Assembly: GCA_041601535.1 (NCBI GenBank)
Contig: JBFIHZ010000247.1
Coordinates: 1-6,513, forward strand
DNA from: JBFIHZ01 sp041601535
Lineage (GTDB): Bacteria; Pseudomonadota; Gammaproteobacteria; Xanthomonadales; SZUA-36
DNA length: 6,513 nt
Reading direction: 5' to 3'
Below the pieces are notes generated by a model that saw nothing but the letters and a program-made list of their open reading frames with translations, ran no database searches and was not told where the DNA came from. Below are positions 1 through 6,513 of this stretch, piece after piece; the stretch's first letter is position 1, and each line of letters starts with the position of its first letter. A program made the position numbers and the translations under genes.

Positions 1-782
1 GACTTAATAGCCTCGCTTACCCGCATTCCCCTGTCATCACAGGTTACTGGAATCGCGCGGGCATCAACCGAATCTATCGCGGACTTGGCTTCGATGAATC
101 CGGGGTTTTCAACCCAGCAGGCATCCCCTGGCTCCAGCAGCAACCTGGCCAGAAAATGCATGGCATGGGTCGTGCCGGAGGTCACCATGACCTGCTCCGG
201 GCTACAGGTCACACCCCGCCAGGAAGCCAAGTGCTCCGCAATGGCCTCGCGAAACGGCAGGTAACCAAACGCATCCTGCGTGTTCAACTGGCCAACCCGG
301 TTGTTCCTCCAGATATGAGAAAACAGGTCAGTCCAGATTTCGAATGGAAAGATGCTGGTGTCAGGTTGCCTTGAAAAAGCGGAACGTTTTTCCTTCATCG
401 TGCGCGTCTTTTCGACAAGCCGTTGGGCGTCTCTGGAAATACGTGCGGGCTTCGGCGGCGGGCCGACTGCATCTGCGGGCGTTTCAGCACGCCCGGTTTT
501 AAGCACCTGATCGGGCACGGACTCCATGACGAACGTGCCAGATCCGTGACGGCTGACCAGGTAGCCTTCCGAAATGAGGACCTCAAAAGCCATTAGCACG
601 GTATTGCGAGATACCCTCATTTCAGATGCCATCTGGCGGGACGATGGCAGGCGCTGACCCGGTGGCAGGTTGCCGGAAACGATCAGCCGTTTCAAGTGAT
701 CGGTCACCTGGCTGTACAAGGGGCTGTCCGTTTTTCTGCTAACGGCGAATTCAATAATAGGGCCGGAGACTACACGAGCCAT
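1..782 (-). CDS. MocR-family transcriptional regulator (GntR-type wHTH plus aminotransferase-like domain), 3' part cut off by window edge
   Basis: Reading the minus strand from ATG at 782 gives 260 uninterrupted residues to the window edge. Residues 19-86 are a GntR-type winged helix: PLYSQV, then LPPGQRLPSSRQMA, then the recognition helix VSRNTVLMAFEVL, then the wing SEGYLVSRHGSGTFV. A proline-rich linker (about 88-135, with PPPKP) follows. From about 144 the start of a fold-type I aminotransferase-like domain is clear: FPFEIWTDLF, FGYLPFREAIAEHL, RGVTCSPEQVMVTSGTTHAMHFLARLLLEPGD and WVENPGF. This order is diagnostic of MocR proteins (the PdxR, GabR, TauR group), which usually have about 450-500 aa, so roughly 200 residues are missing. 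The PLP-binding lysine would lie in the missing part. Family members bind PLP and an amino-acid- or amine-like effector and often control a divergent neighbour; control of the receptor operon here is inferred. The start is supported by a well-placed AGGAG. Which MocR subgroup it belongs to cannot be told. Confidence 0.93.
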   Translation of the reverse strand, partial: MARVVSGPIIEFAVSRKTDSPLYSQVTDHLKRLIVSGNLPPGQRLPSSRQMASEMRVSRNTVLMAFEVLISEGYLVSRHGSGTFVMESVPDQVLKTGRAETPADAVGPPPKPARISRDAQRLVEKTRTMKEKRSAFSRQPDTSIFPFEIWTDLFSHIWRNNRVGQLNTQDAFGYLPFREAIAEHLASWRGVTCSPEQVMVTSGTTHAMHFLARLLLEPGDACWVENPGFIEAKSAIDSVDARAIPVTCDDRGMRVSEAIK

Positions 783-790
783 TTACCTTG

Positions 791-795
791 CTCCT
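791..795 (-). promoter_or_regulatory. Ribosome binding site of the MocR-type gene
   Basis: The minus strand reads AGGAG, then an 8-nt spacer, then the ATG ending at 780. This is a near-ideal Shine-Dalgarno sequence and fixes the start of the regulator gene. Confidence 0.8.
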
Positions 796-834
796 GTATC
801 GGTCACGAGTATGGGATGGCTGGCAAGACACCAT

Positions 835-863
835 TGCATACGCTGACGCTGGCGGCGCATCAA
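835..863 (-). promoter_or_regulatory. Possible sigma-70-type promoter for the MocR-type gene
   Basis: The minus strand reads TTGATG (863-858), a 17-nt spacer, then TATGCA (840-835). The spacing is ideal, but the hexamers match consensus at only 4/6 and 3/6 positions. Transcription would begin near 828, giving a leader of about 45 nt. This is a weak candidate by eye, chosen because nothing better was seen between 783 and 960. Confidence 0.2.
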
Positions 864-904
864 ACCGGATGGTACTTTGCCAGCGAACGAAGGAACGCTC
901 TTCC

Positions 905-922
905 AAGATAAGCTATCTTATC
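905..922. promoter_or_regulatory. Overlapping inverted repeats, candidate operator
   Basis: The 18-bp stretch AAGATAAGCTATCTTATC holds two overlapping perfect dyads: AAGATA-(3 nt)-TATCTT at 905-919 and GATAAG-(4 nt)-CTTATC at 907-922. It lies 125 bp upstream of the MocR start and about 490 bp upstream of the receptor start, and is AT-rich within GC-richer flanks. That fits a binding site for a dimeric regulator, with the divergent MocR protein the obvious candidate. The GATAA/TTATC arms also recall half a Fur box, but length and spacing do not fit the 19-bp consensus. The function is inferred. Confidence 0.35.
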
Positions 923-1024
923 ATCATACCGGCGGCCTGCCATTGACCCAGCAACAAGCCAGGCGGTTCAGGCTACCCGCAGACCGGGGACAGGCACCGG
1001 GCTGCTCGACGAGCTGCCTCTGGG

Positions 1025-1036
1025 TGAGTTAACTCA
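1025..1036. repeat. 12-bp perfect palindrome TGAGTTAACTCA
   Basis: TGAGTTAACTCA is self-complementary over all 12 bases with no spacer. A perfect 12-mer is mildly unexpected in about 600 bp of intergenic DNA (order of one in seven by chance). It could be a protein-binding site; no known regulator is assigned. Confidence 0.3.
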
Positions 1037-1261
1037 TGATGCGCAAAACCGGGCCGAGCGCAGAAGCAGTGCATAGCACCTGCTCCACCACTGCGTGCAA
1101 CGCCGCCACGATCGCACTTCCTGGCGACCGCAGCCCTCCAGTAACACTCCGGTTCCGCGGAAACGCGCTTGGCTAACAGGCTCCGATTCCGGAATTGGCA
1201 CTGATAGTGAATGCATTTCTGGACCTGTTTCGGTTTCACACAATGAAATAGAGTCAATTCA

Positions 1262-1293
1262 ACATCAGAGGTTTGTACCGGGGAAACTGATGT
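1262..1293 (+). repeat. Bulged hairpin in the presumed leader of the receptor gene
   Basis: ACATCAG (1262-1268) pairs with CTGATGT (1287-1293). The pairing continues inward as TTT (1272-1274) with AAA (1284-1286), leaving a 3-nt bulge AGG and a 9-nt loop. It lies about 120 nt before the receptor start. No T-tract follows, so it is not a simple intrinsic terminator. It may be a leader RNA structure or chance. Confidence 0.3.
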
Positions 1294-1399
1294 GCTCTGG
1301 CGGTGATTCCCGCCTGGTTCACAGCCAAATGAAGTGTCTTTGGCGTTGAGACAGGCACAACTCGGAAGCAAAGCCTTTCTGATTTTGAATACGCATACT

Positions 1400-1404
1400 G
1401 AGAG
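1400..1404 (+). promoter_or_regulatory. Partial ribosome binding site deciding the receptor start
   Basis: GAGAG lies 7 nt before ATG 1412. It is only a partial Shine-Dalgarno match, but its placement is right. It supports ATG 1412 over the in-frame GTG at 1334, which would put 26 residues in front of a good signal peptide. Confidence 0.4.
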
Positions 1405-1411
1405 ACCCAGC

Positions 1412-3550
1412 ATGAAACGAGAAGCCATTTCAAAGACTACCTTCGCCTGCATCCTGGCCACACAAGTATCCCTGGCCCTGGCAGCCACCGAACCGGACAC
1501 GGCAGCGCAAAGCGAAGTCGGAGAGCTGGAAGAAATAGTTGTGCGTGGCACCCGGCAGGAACGATACAACGTTCATTCCACCACCGTGGGCCGCCTGGAC
1601 CAAGACATTCTGAAGATTCCCCGCAGCATCACCGTCATCCCAGAACAGGTGTTACTGGATCAGCAGGTCTCAGACCTGGGTGATGCACTGAAAAATGTCA
1701 GCGGGCTGACTGATGGCGATGGTTTTGGCGGTACGCTGACTGACTATTTCATTCGCGGATTCCGGCGCAACTCCATTTTCCGGAACGGTGTGCGGCTGAG
1801 CCAGGTCACCAATAATCAGCCACCCACCCAGAACATTGAATCCATTGAAATCATCAAAGGACCGGCCTCCGTACTTTACGGTCAGATTCAACCCGGCGGG
1901 TTGGTCAATATTGTCACCAAAAAACCTTCGTTCCAGGAACGAGGACTGGCGCAAGTGGTGATTGATGAGCACGGTAAGCGTCTTGCCACCATTGATGTCA
2001 CCAGCCCGATCGGCAACGGGGAAGACTTTGCCATTCGTGTAAACGGGTCATTCGAGCGCACCGATGGCTTCCGGGACTTTTACGAAATCGAACGTGAGTT
2101 CTTTTCACCCAGCCTGCTGTGGAATATCGGTGAAAATACATCCGCAAGCCTGACGTACGAATATTTCAAAGACAACCGACCGCTTGACCGCGGGTTTGTA
2201 TCGCTGCCGGACGGGCAAGGCGGACGGTATATCCCATCCAATATCCCGCGTAGCCGTCGCTTTGGTGAAGACTTCGAGGAGCGGGATTCACAAGCTCACC
2301 TGGTGGAGTCCATTGTGGAGCACCGGTTCTCAAATGGATGGAACGGAACGTTGAGCTTCATGTATCGCACGGAAGATGAGTTTGATGTCCAGGTCCGGCC
2401 CAATGGCATTGACGAACTGGGCAATCTCCGCCGCCGTGTAGATGGCACCAACGATCGTACAGTGGATACACTGAACTTCAGTGCTTGGGCGTCCGGCGAC
2501 GTGCAAACCGGTTCCATCAATCACCAGATCGCGTACGGCTTCGATTATCGCGATGAATCTGAGAGCCGTTTTTTCAGTGTCGGCCAAAACGTTACAGGGT
2601 TTAATATTTTCAACCCGGTTTACGGGTTGATCACCGACACCAGAATTCCACCCGGCGACCCGAGAGAGTTCAATGAGAAAGCATTCGGATTATTCATCCA
2701 AGACCAGGTCAGCCTGACCGACAGGGTGTCGGTGCTCCTGGGTGGACGATATGACTCAACAAAGGGAGATTCACTGGCCAACGGAAACCGGACGATAATC
2801 AATAAAAAGGAGCAGTTCACTCCCCAGGCGGGCTTGTTGTTCCAACCCACCCAAACCACCACGATGTACGCCAGCTACAGCGGAGGGTTCAACCCGACCA
2901 CCAGCGTTGACCCCGAGACCGGCGAGACTTTCGATCCGGAGGAGGCCACGCAGTATGAAGTCGGCGCCAAAGCCCGGTTTCTGGACGAAAAGCTGCAAGC
3001 CAGCATCGCGATTTATGACCTGGAGAAAAACAACATCGTGGCATTGAACGGCAACGGTGTACTTGACCTGGTGGGTGAAGTGCGCTCACGCGGCGTGGAG
3101 CTGGATGTCAGCGGCGAGGTAATTCCCGGGATGAATATCCTGGCTTCCTATGCGTACACCGACAACGAAATACTGACGGAAAGTGATGCCAACCGTGGGA
3201 ATCGGACGGCAAACGTCGCCGAACACACATTCCGTGTCTGGGGCAGTTACGAAGCAAAAGGCGGGCGTTTCGCCGGCCTGGGAACGGGCCTGGGCGTGAA
3301 CCACACCTCGGACCGCTTTGGCGATAACAGCAATACATGGAAACTGGGCAGTTACACACTGGTGGACGTCGCTGTATGGTATTACCTTGACGCCACCTTG
3401 ATTGGCCTTGGTGAAGGTCAGCAAATCCGCCTTGGCCTGAACGTGAAAAACCTGCTTGACGAACGATATTTTCCTGCCGCGGGCAATTCACAGAGAATCA
3501 ATGTGGGCACACCCAGAACGGTAATTGCCTCTCTGACCTATGATTTTTAA
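1412..3550 (+). CDS. TonB-dependent outer-membrane receptor, siderophore-receptor type
   Basis: The protein has 712 aa. Residues 1-24 form a Sec signal peptide (basic MKREAISK, a hydrophobic stretch, probable cleavage after LALA). A TonB-box-like EEIVV follows at 41-44, with E40 before it. The plug is at about 65-172: KIPRSITVIPEQVLLDQQ, LGDALKNVSGL, FIRGFRRNSIFRNGVR, then the hallmark IESIEIIKGPASVLYGQIQPGG and VNIVTKKP. The rest is a 22-strand-type barrel, ending with NLLDERYFPAAG, GTPRTVIASLTY and a terminal phenylalanine used for outer-membrane assembly. Plug wording and length fit the TonB-dependent siderophore receptor family (FhuA/FpvA-like). No N-terminal signalling (STN) domain is present, so sigma/anti-sigma surface signalling is not expected. 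It would import a bulky ligand using TonB-ExbBD energy. The ligand is unknown; these families also include receptors for non-siderophore compounds. The amidohydrolase gene follows after 21 bp and is probably co-transcribed. Confidence 0.95.
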   Translation: MKREAISKTTFACILATQVSLALAATEPDTAAQSEVGELEEIVVRGTRQERYNVHSTTVGRLDQDILKIPRSITVIPEQVLLDQQVSDLGDALKNVSGLTDGDGFGGTLTDYFIRGFRRNSIFRNGVRLSQVTNNQPPTQNIESIEIIKGPASVLYGQIQPGGLVNIVTKKPSFQERGLAQVVIDEHGKRLATIDVTSPIGNGEDFAIRVNGSFERTDGFRDFYEIEREFFSPSLLWNIGENTSASLTYEYFKDNRPLDRGFVSLPDGQGGRYIPSNIPRSRRFGEDFEERDSQAHLVESIVEHRFSNGWNGTLSFMYRTEDEFDVQVRPNGIDELGNLRRRVDGTNDRTVDTLNFSAWASGDVQTGSINHQIAYGFDYRDESESRFFSVGQNVTGFNIFNPVYGLITDTRIPPGDPREFNEKAFGLFIQDQVSLTDRVSVLLGGRYDSTKGDSLANGNRTIINKKEQFTPQAGLLFQPTQTTTMYASYSGGFNPTTSVDPETGETFDPEEATQYEVGAKARFLDEKLQASIAIYDLEKNNIVALNGNGVLDLVGEVRSRGVELDVSGEVIPGMNILASYAYTDNEILTESDANRGNRTANVAEHTFRVWGSYEAKGGRFAGLGTGLGVNHTSDRFGDNSNTWKLGSYTLVDVAVWYYLDATLIGLGEGQQIRLGLNVKNLLDERYFPAAGNSQRINVGTPRTVIASLTYDF

Positions 3551-3571
3551 AGCGATACCGACTTGGGCGGC

Positions 3572-6508
3572 ATGAGATATTCAGCAACGGGTTTAACGAT
3601 ATTAGCCACGGTGGTCTCAGGGCTGTTGTGGCCGGCAACAGCCGCGCCCGGACCGGCCTCAACCGGCGAAGCTGCAACCAGTGAGCTTGCCTTTCAGGCC
3701 ACGCAGGGAACCTGGCTCTCGCTGGATGTGACCCCCGACGGAAAGCAGCTCGTTTTCGAGCTGCTTGGAGACCTTTACAGCCTGAGCACTTCGGGCGGCA
3801 CAGCCACTACCCTGATGGCCGGCAGCGCCTTTGACAGCCAGCCTTCGGTATCTCCGGACTCGCAACGGGTGGCATTCATCAGCGACCGGTCAGGGGCGGA
3901 AAACCTCTGGGTGGCCAACATTGACGGATCCAACCCCCGGCAGTTAACACACGAGCACTGGGGAATGTTTGCTTCGCCGGCCTGGAACAACGACTCACGC
4001 TCCATCGTGGTTTCACAAACGGTTCGCGGTATCCGCTCGGGTTTTGAATTGGTCGAGTATGATCTACAAGGCAAGCTCATTGCCCGCCACTCCCCCGCCA
4101 ACAGCAGCGATGTAGTTGATCAACAGATCAGCGCCACAGGCGCGGCTTTCAGCAGCGACGGCGAGTCCTTGTTTTATGCACGAAGGCTGGGGCGGCACCC
4201 GCGACGGGTGACGTTGCCTGTCTGGTCGATACACCGGCTGGATTTGCATAACGGGCACGATGAGCAATTCCTGAAAGAACCGGGCGGTGCTTTTCGCCCC
4301 GAAGCATCACCCGACGGAAACTGGCTGGCTTATGGTACACGCCTCGGCCACCAGGATGGCAGCACCGCCGTCAAGTTGCTGGACCTGGCGACTGGCACAT
4401 CACGAGTATTGCTGCAACAGCTGGACCGCGATGATCAGGAAAGCGAGGACTTCAACCGCGATGTCCTGCCGGGTTACAGTTTCTCGTCCGACGGCAAATC
4501 GCTTTATATCACCGTCGGTGGAGGCATCAAACGGGTATCGGTGCCAGATGGCGAAATAACCGACATTCCATTTACCGCCGAAGTGCAACTGGCCATTCCC
4601 AATACCTTGCCGTTGCCTGAAATGAATTGGCCGGATCCGCGCCAGACAGCCCGGCTTATCCAGAGCCCGGAATTGTCCCCGGATGGCAAACGTATCCTTT
4701 TTTCCGCGCTTAACAGCCTGTTCCTGGCCGATTTGCCATCGGGCCAAACGCGCAAACTGGAAACGGTGCCCAACGCATTCCATCCATCCTGGTCCCCTGA
4801 CGGACGGCAGATGGCCTTCGTGACCTGGACGCCACTGGAGGGTGGGGCCATCTGGCTTCAGCCGGTGGAGGGCGATGCATCACAAGCCCGGAAAGTGACT
4901 TCAGAACCCGCATTTTATTCCGACCTGACCTGGAGTACTGCCGATGAACTGATCGGCCTGCGTGCGCCGCTGGAAAACCGTCTGCTGAACACACACAAGT
5001 CCAGCGCACCGATCAGCGAACTCGCAGTGTTCAGCCTGCAGCCGAGCTCCGGCGCTATCAGGGAAATCGCCAGGGCGCCCGACCAGGCCCGGTATTATCA
5101 TCGCCAGTTATCCGAACTTCACGGGCAGGTCTGCGAAGATTCCTTTACGTTTCACACGCACCGCGGCCTTCAGATGCTGAACCGCAATGGCGATTTGTCA
5201 GAGCCCATTGTTCAGATTGAAGGCCCTGCTGACTTCAACCTGGTTGAACGGCCGCGGGCCGCTGATGATATTCACCCCCAACCCAATGGCGGCCTCCTCC
5301 TTGCCGAGGTAAGGGAGCAGCTGTTCCTGGTTCCCACCTCATCGAATCCCAACAGCGGCCCACTGAGCGCGTTTTCAGCCAGCGCGCGCCAGCTTTCCCG
5401 GTTTGGCGTGGATTATTTCGGCTGGTCCAGAGACGGCAAGCAGGTTTACTGGACGCTGGGCAGCACCCTTTCAATCCTGGATGTCTCGGGATTCGATCAG
5501 GAAAACCTGCCGGACACCCCCGCAATCCGCTCGGCAATGAAGCAGCTGACCATCGAAATCCCATTGGTGCGACCGGCGCAGGACAGGCAAAAGCGCCTGT
5601 TGTTGACGGGTGCGACATTGATCCCCATGACCGGAGCAGAACCGCTAACCGGAAAGTCGCTGCTGATTGAAGGTGACCGCATTGCCGCCGTCATCCAGGA
5701 TGACGCCTTGCCTGACATGTCAGATATCGACGTCCGGGACGTCAGCGGAAAATTCATCCTGCCAGGGTTTATTGACTTGCACGCACACTTCTCGGTCATT
5801 GGCCGGGGCGGTGTGCTGGACAACATCATTGCGCCGTTTCTGGCCAACCTGGCTTATGGCGTCACCACCGTCCGCGACCCTCAAAGCTTTACCAATGACA
5901 TGTTCGCTTATCAGGATCTCGCAGACAGCGGCATGATTCTCGCGCCGAGGCTGTTTACCACCGGCCCGGCCATTCAGTCGGATCATGATTTTACATCGCG
6001 GCGGCAAATACGTGAGCTACTGACGGGCTTCCGGGATTTCTACCGGACCAATACCGTGAAATACTATCTGTCAGGCAACCGCCAGCAACAACAGTGGTTT
6101 ATTGCGGAAGCCAACAGCATGGGGTTGCGGGTGACAGCCGAGGGTGCGCGCAACTTCAAATGGGATCTGGCCAAAATACTGGACGGCCTGGACGGGCTGG
6201 AACACCCAATGCCGCACGCTCCCCTGTACCAGGATCTGCTAACAGTATTAACGCATACCGGCGTTACCTACACGCCGGTGCTGGCGATGACGCCGACCAG
6301 TCATTCGGCATTGCATAACCTCGAGCGCGATTTTCGCCAAGTGCCGGTGCCTGAAAAGTTGCAGCGCTTCGTCACACCCTCCATCGTGGCCAACCTGCGC
6401 AGTGCGCCAGACAGCCCGCGGGAGGCCACCTACTTTACCGAGCAGGCATCCGCTGCCCGACAGATCGTGGAAAACGGCGGGCAGGTTGGCGACGGTGCCC
6501 AGGCCTAG
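3572..6508 (+). CDS. Exported TolB-like beta-propeller/amidohydrolase fusion protein, apparently truncated by a frameshift
   Basis: The frame gives 978 aa from ATG 3572; an in-frame TTG at 3563 is less likely. Residues 1-25 are a signal peptide (cleavage probably after ATAA), so the protein should act in the periplasm. Residues about 48-640 carry PD40/TolB-type propeller repeats, e.g. VTPDGKQLVF, VSPDSQRVAF (93), FSSDGESLFY (193), ASPDGNWLAY (245), FSSDGKSLYI (303), LSPDGKRILF (368), WSPDGRQMAF (407), WSRDGKQVYW (618). From about 674 comes the amidohydrolase domain: LLLTGATLIPMTG, LLIEGDRIAAVI, ILPGFIDLHAHF with the metal-binding H737 and H739, GVTTVRDP, K830 in TVKYY, VTAEG (E857) and GLEHPMPH (H878). 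Such fusions usually have about 1,050-1,100 aa. Here the frame stops right after ENGGQVGDGA, where family members continue GAHG..QG; a one-base loss near 6501 explains this. No good Shine-Dalgarno is seen, so translational coupling to the receptor gene is likely. Substrate unknown; hydrolysis of an amide, imide or peptide-like C-N bond in an imported ligand is inferred. Confidence 0.88.
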   Translation: MRYSATGLTILATVVSGLLWPATAAPGPASTGEAATSELAFQATQGTWLSLDVTPDGKQLVFELLGDLYSLSTSGGTATTLMAGSAFDSQPSVSPDSQRVAFISDRSGAENLWVANIDGSNPRQLTHEHWGMFASPAWNNDSRSIVVSQTVRGIRSGFELVEYDLQGKLIARHSPANSSDVVDQQISATGAAFSSDGESLFYARRLGRHPRRVTLPVWSIHRLDLHNGHDEQFLKEPGGAFRPEASPDGNWLAYGTRLGHQDGSTAVKLLDLATGTSRVLLQQLDRDDQESEDFNRDVLPGYSFSSDGKSLYITVGGGIKRVSVPDGEITDIPFTAEVQLAIPNTLPLPEMNWPDPRQTARLIQSPELSPDGKRILFSALNSLFLADLPSGQTRKLETVPNAFHPSWSPDGRQMAFVTWTPLEGGAIWLQPVEGDASQARKVTSEPAFYSDLTWSTADELIGLRAPLENRLLNTHKSSAPISELAVFSLQPSSGAIREIARAPDQARYYHRQLSELHGQVCEDSFTFHTHRGLQMLNRNGDLSEPIVQIEGPADFNLVERPRAADDIHPQPNGGLLLAEVREQLFLVPTSSNPNSGPLSAFSASARQLSRFGVDYFGWSRDGKQVYWTLGSTLSILDVSGFDQENLPDTPAIRSAMKQLTIEIPLVRPAQDRQKRLLLTGATLIPMTGAEPLTGKSLLIEGDRIAAVIQDDALPDMSDIDVRDVSGKFILPGFIDLHAHFSVIGRGGVLDNIIAPFLANLAYGVTTVRDPQSFTNDMFAYQDLADSGMILAPRLFTTGPAIQSDHDFTSRRQIRELLTGFRDFYRTNTVKYYLSGNRQQQQWFIAEANSMGLRVTAEGARNFKWDLAKILDGLDGLEHPMPHAPLYQDLLTVLTHTGVTYTPVLAMTPTSHSALHNLERDFRQVPVPEKLQRFVTPSIVANLRSAPDSPREATYFTEQASAARQIVENGGQVGDGAQA
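6500..6508 (+). other. Putative frameshift point and premature stop in the amidohydrolase gene
   Basis: The frame reads GGT GCC CAG GCC TAG, giving G-A-Q-A-stop. Adding one base between 6501 and 6502 gives GGT GCC CAN GGC CTA GCG CAA, i.e. G-A-(H/Q)-G-L-A-Q. This restores the family's GAHG motif and the Q three residues after its second glycine. The stop comes before the last barrel strands and the final part of the composite beta-domain, roughly 100 residues short of the usual end. It is either a sequencing or assembly error near a contig end, or a true inactivating deletion. Confidence 0.65.
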
Positions 6509-6513
6509 CGCAA

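Larger units (their letters stand above)
783..1411. other. Divergent intergenic region (629 bp) without a convincing gene
   Basis: The region separates the minus-strand MocR gene from the plus-strand receptor gene. Open frames on both strands lack recognisable domains, good ribosome binding sites or clear family resemblance, so I treat them as chance. It holds the MocR RBS (791-795), overlapping dyads (905-922), a 12-bp palindrome (1025-1036), two shorter 10-bp palindromes (TTCCGCGGAA at 1153-1162, ATTCCGGAAT at 1186-1195), and a bulged hairpin (1262-1293). I found no strong sigma-70 promoter for the receptor gene, no convincing 19-bp Fur box, and no match to the TPP or cobalamin riboswitch motifs I know. 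A 5' leader of several hundred nucleotides for the receptor mRNA is possible but unproven. Confidence 0.6.

Noticed and set aside
156..374. Plus-strand frame of 72 aa inside the regulator region
   Set aside because: It is the antisense shadow of the MocR coding sequence, whose domain motifs run without interruption on the minus strand.
992..1019. Bulged hairpin AGGCA...GCTC-GAC-GAGC-TGCCT considered as a terminator
   Set aside because: No T-tract follows on either strand, and the genes on both sides point away from it, so no terminator is expected here.
943..1032. 29-residue frame from TTG ending PGCSTSCLWVS, which superficially resembles a cysteine-containing peptide precursor
   Set aside because: The start is TTG without a ribosome binding site, and no modification enzymes are nearby. 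The resemblance is too slight to support a peptide precursor.
1036..1176. Short plus-strand frame (46 aa, MMRKTGPSAEAVHS...)
   Set aside because: It has only a weak GGTGAG upstream, no recognisable family and no hydrophobic or leader-like pattern. It is probably chance.
1334..1411. N-terminal extension of the receptor from GTG at 1334
   Set aside because: It would place 26 residues before a typical signal peptide. ATG 1412 has a better-placed GAGAG and starts directly with the basic signal-peptide N-region.
973..1569. 198-aa minus-strand open frame
   Set aside because: It overlaps the true start of the receptor gene, is rich in Cys, Arg and Ser in a way typical of an antisense shadow, and shows no known domain.
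3551..3571. Possible transcription terminator or promoter between the receptor and amidohydrolase genes
   Set aside because: The 21-bp gap has no inverted repeat, T-tract or promoter hexamers, which fits co-transcription.

Overview
The window reads as accessory-type DNA from a Gram-negative bacterium, most likely a gammaproteobacterium and perhaps marine. This rests on a TonB-dependent outer-membrane receptor, Sec-type signal peptides, mid-50s GC by eye, and the style of the protein sequences; the taxonomic guess is an inference. It holds three protein genes, and two of them are incomplete or damaged. The first base falls inside a minus-strand gene. The last bases fall a few nucleotides after an apparent frameshift, so the window may be a short contig with poor sequence at its ends.

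Layout: (1) Bases 1-782, minus strand, encode the N-terminal 260 residues of a MocR-type transcription factor, a GntR-like winged helix fused to a fold-type I aminotransferase-like domain; the gene runs off the left edge. (2) Bases 783-1411 form an unusually long divergent intergenic region of 629 bp. It has no convincing gene, but contains a strong ribosome binding site for the MocR gene, two overlapping dyads centred near 912-915 that are operator candidates, a 12-bp perfect palindrome at 1025-1036, and a bulged hairpin at 1262-1293. (3) Bases 1412-3550, plus strand, encode a complete TonB-dependent receptor of the siderophore-receptor type, 712 aa. (4) Bases 3572-6508, plus strand, lie 21 bp downstream and encode an exported protein with an N-terminal TolB/PD40-type beta-propeller and a C-terminal metal-dependent amidohydrolase domain. 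This reading frame stops at 978 aa inside the amidohydrolase barrel, and the sequence around 6501 indicates a one-base deletion.

Reading the genes together: a local MocR regulator is divergent from a two-gene unit in which a receptor would bring a ligand across the outer membrane and a periplasmic propeller-amidohydrolase would hydrolyse it. The arrangement resembles other regulator/TonB-receptor/periplasmic-hydrolase scavenging loci, but the substrate cannot be read from sequence. The receptor class points to a siderophore-like or other bulky ligand, while the MocR regulator points to an amino-acid- or amine-type effector rather than simple iron control. No convincing Fur box was seen.
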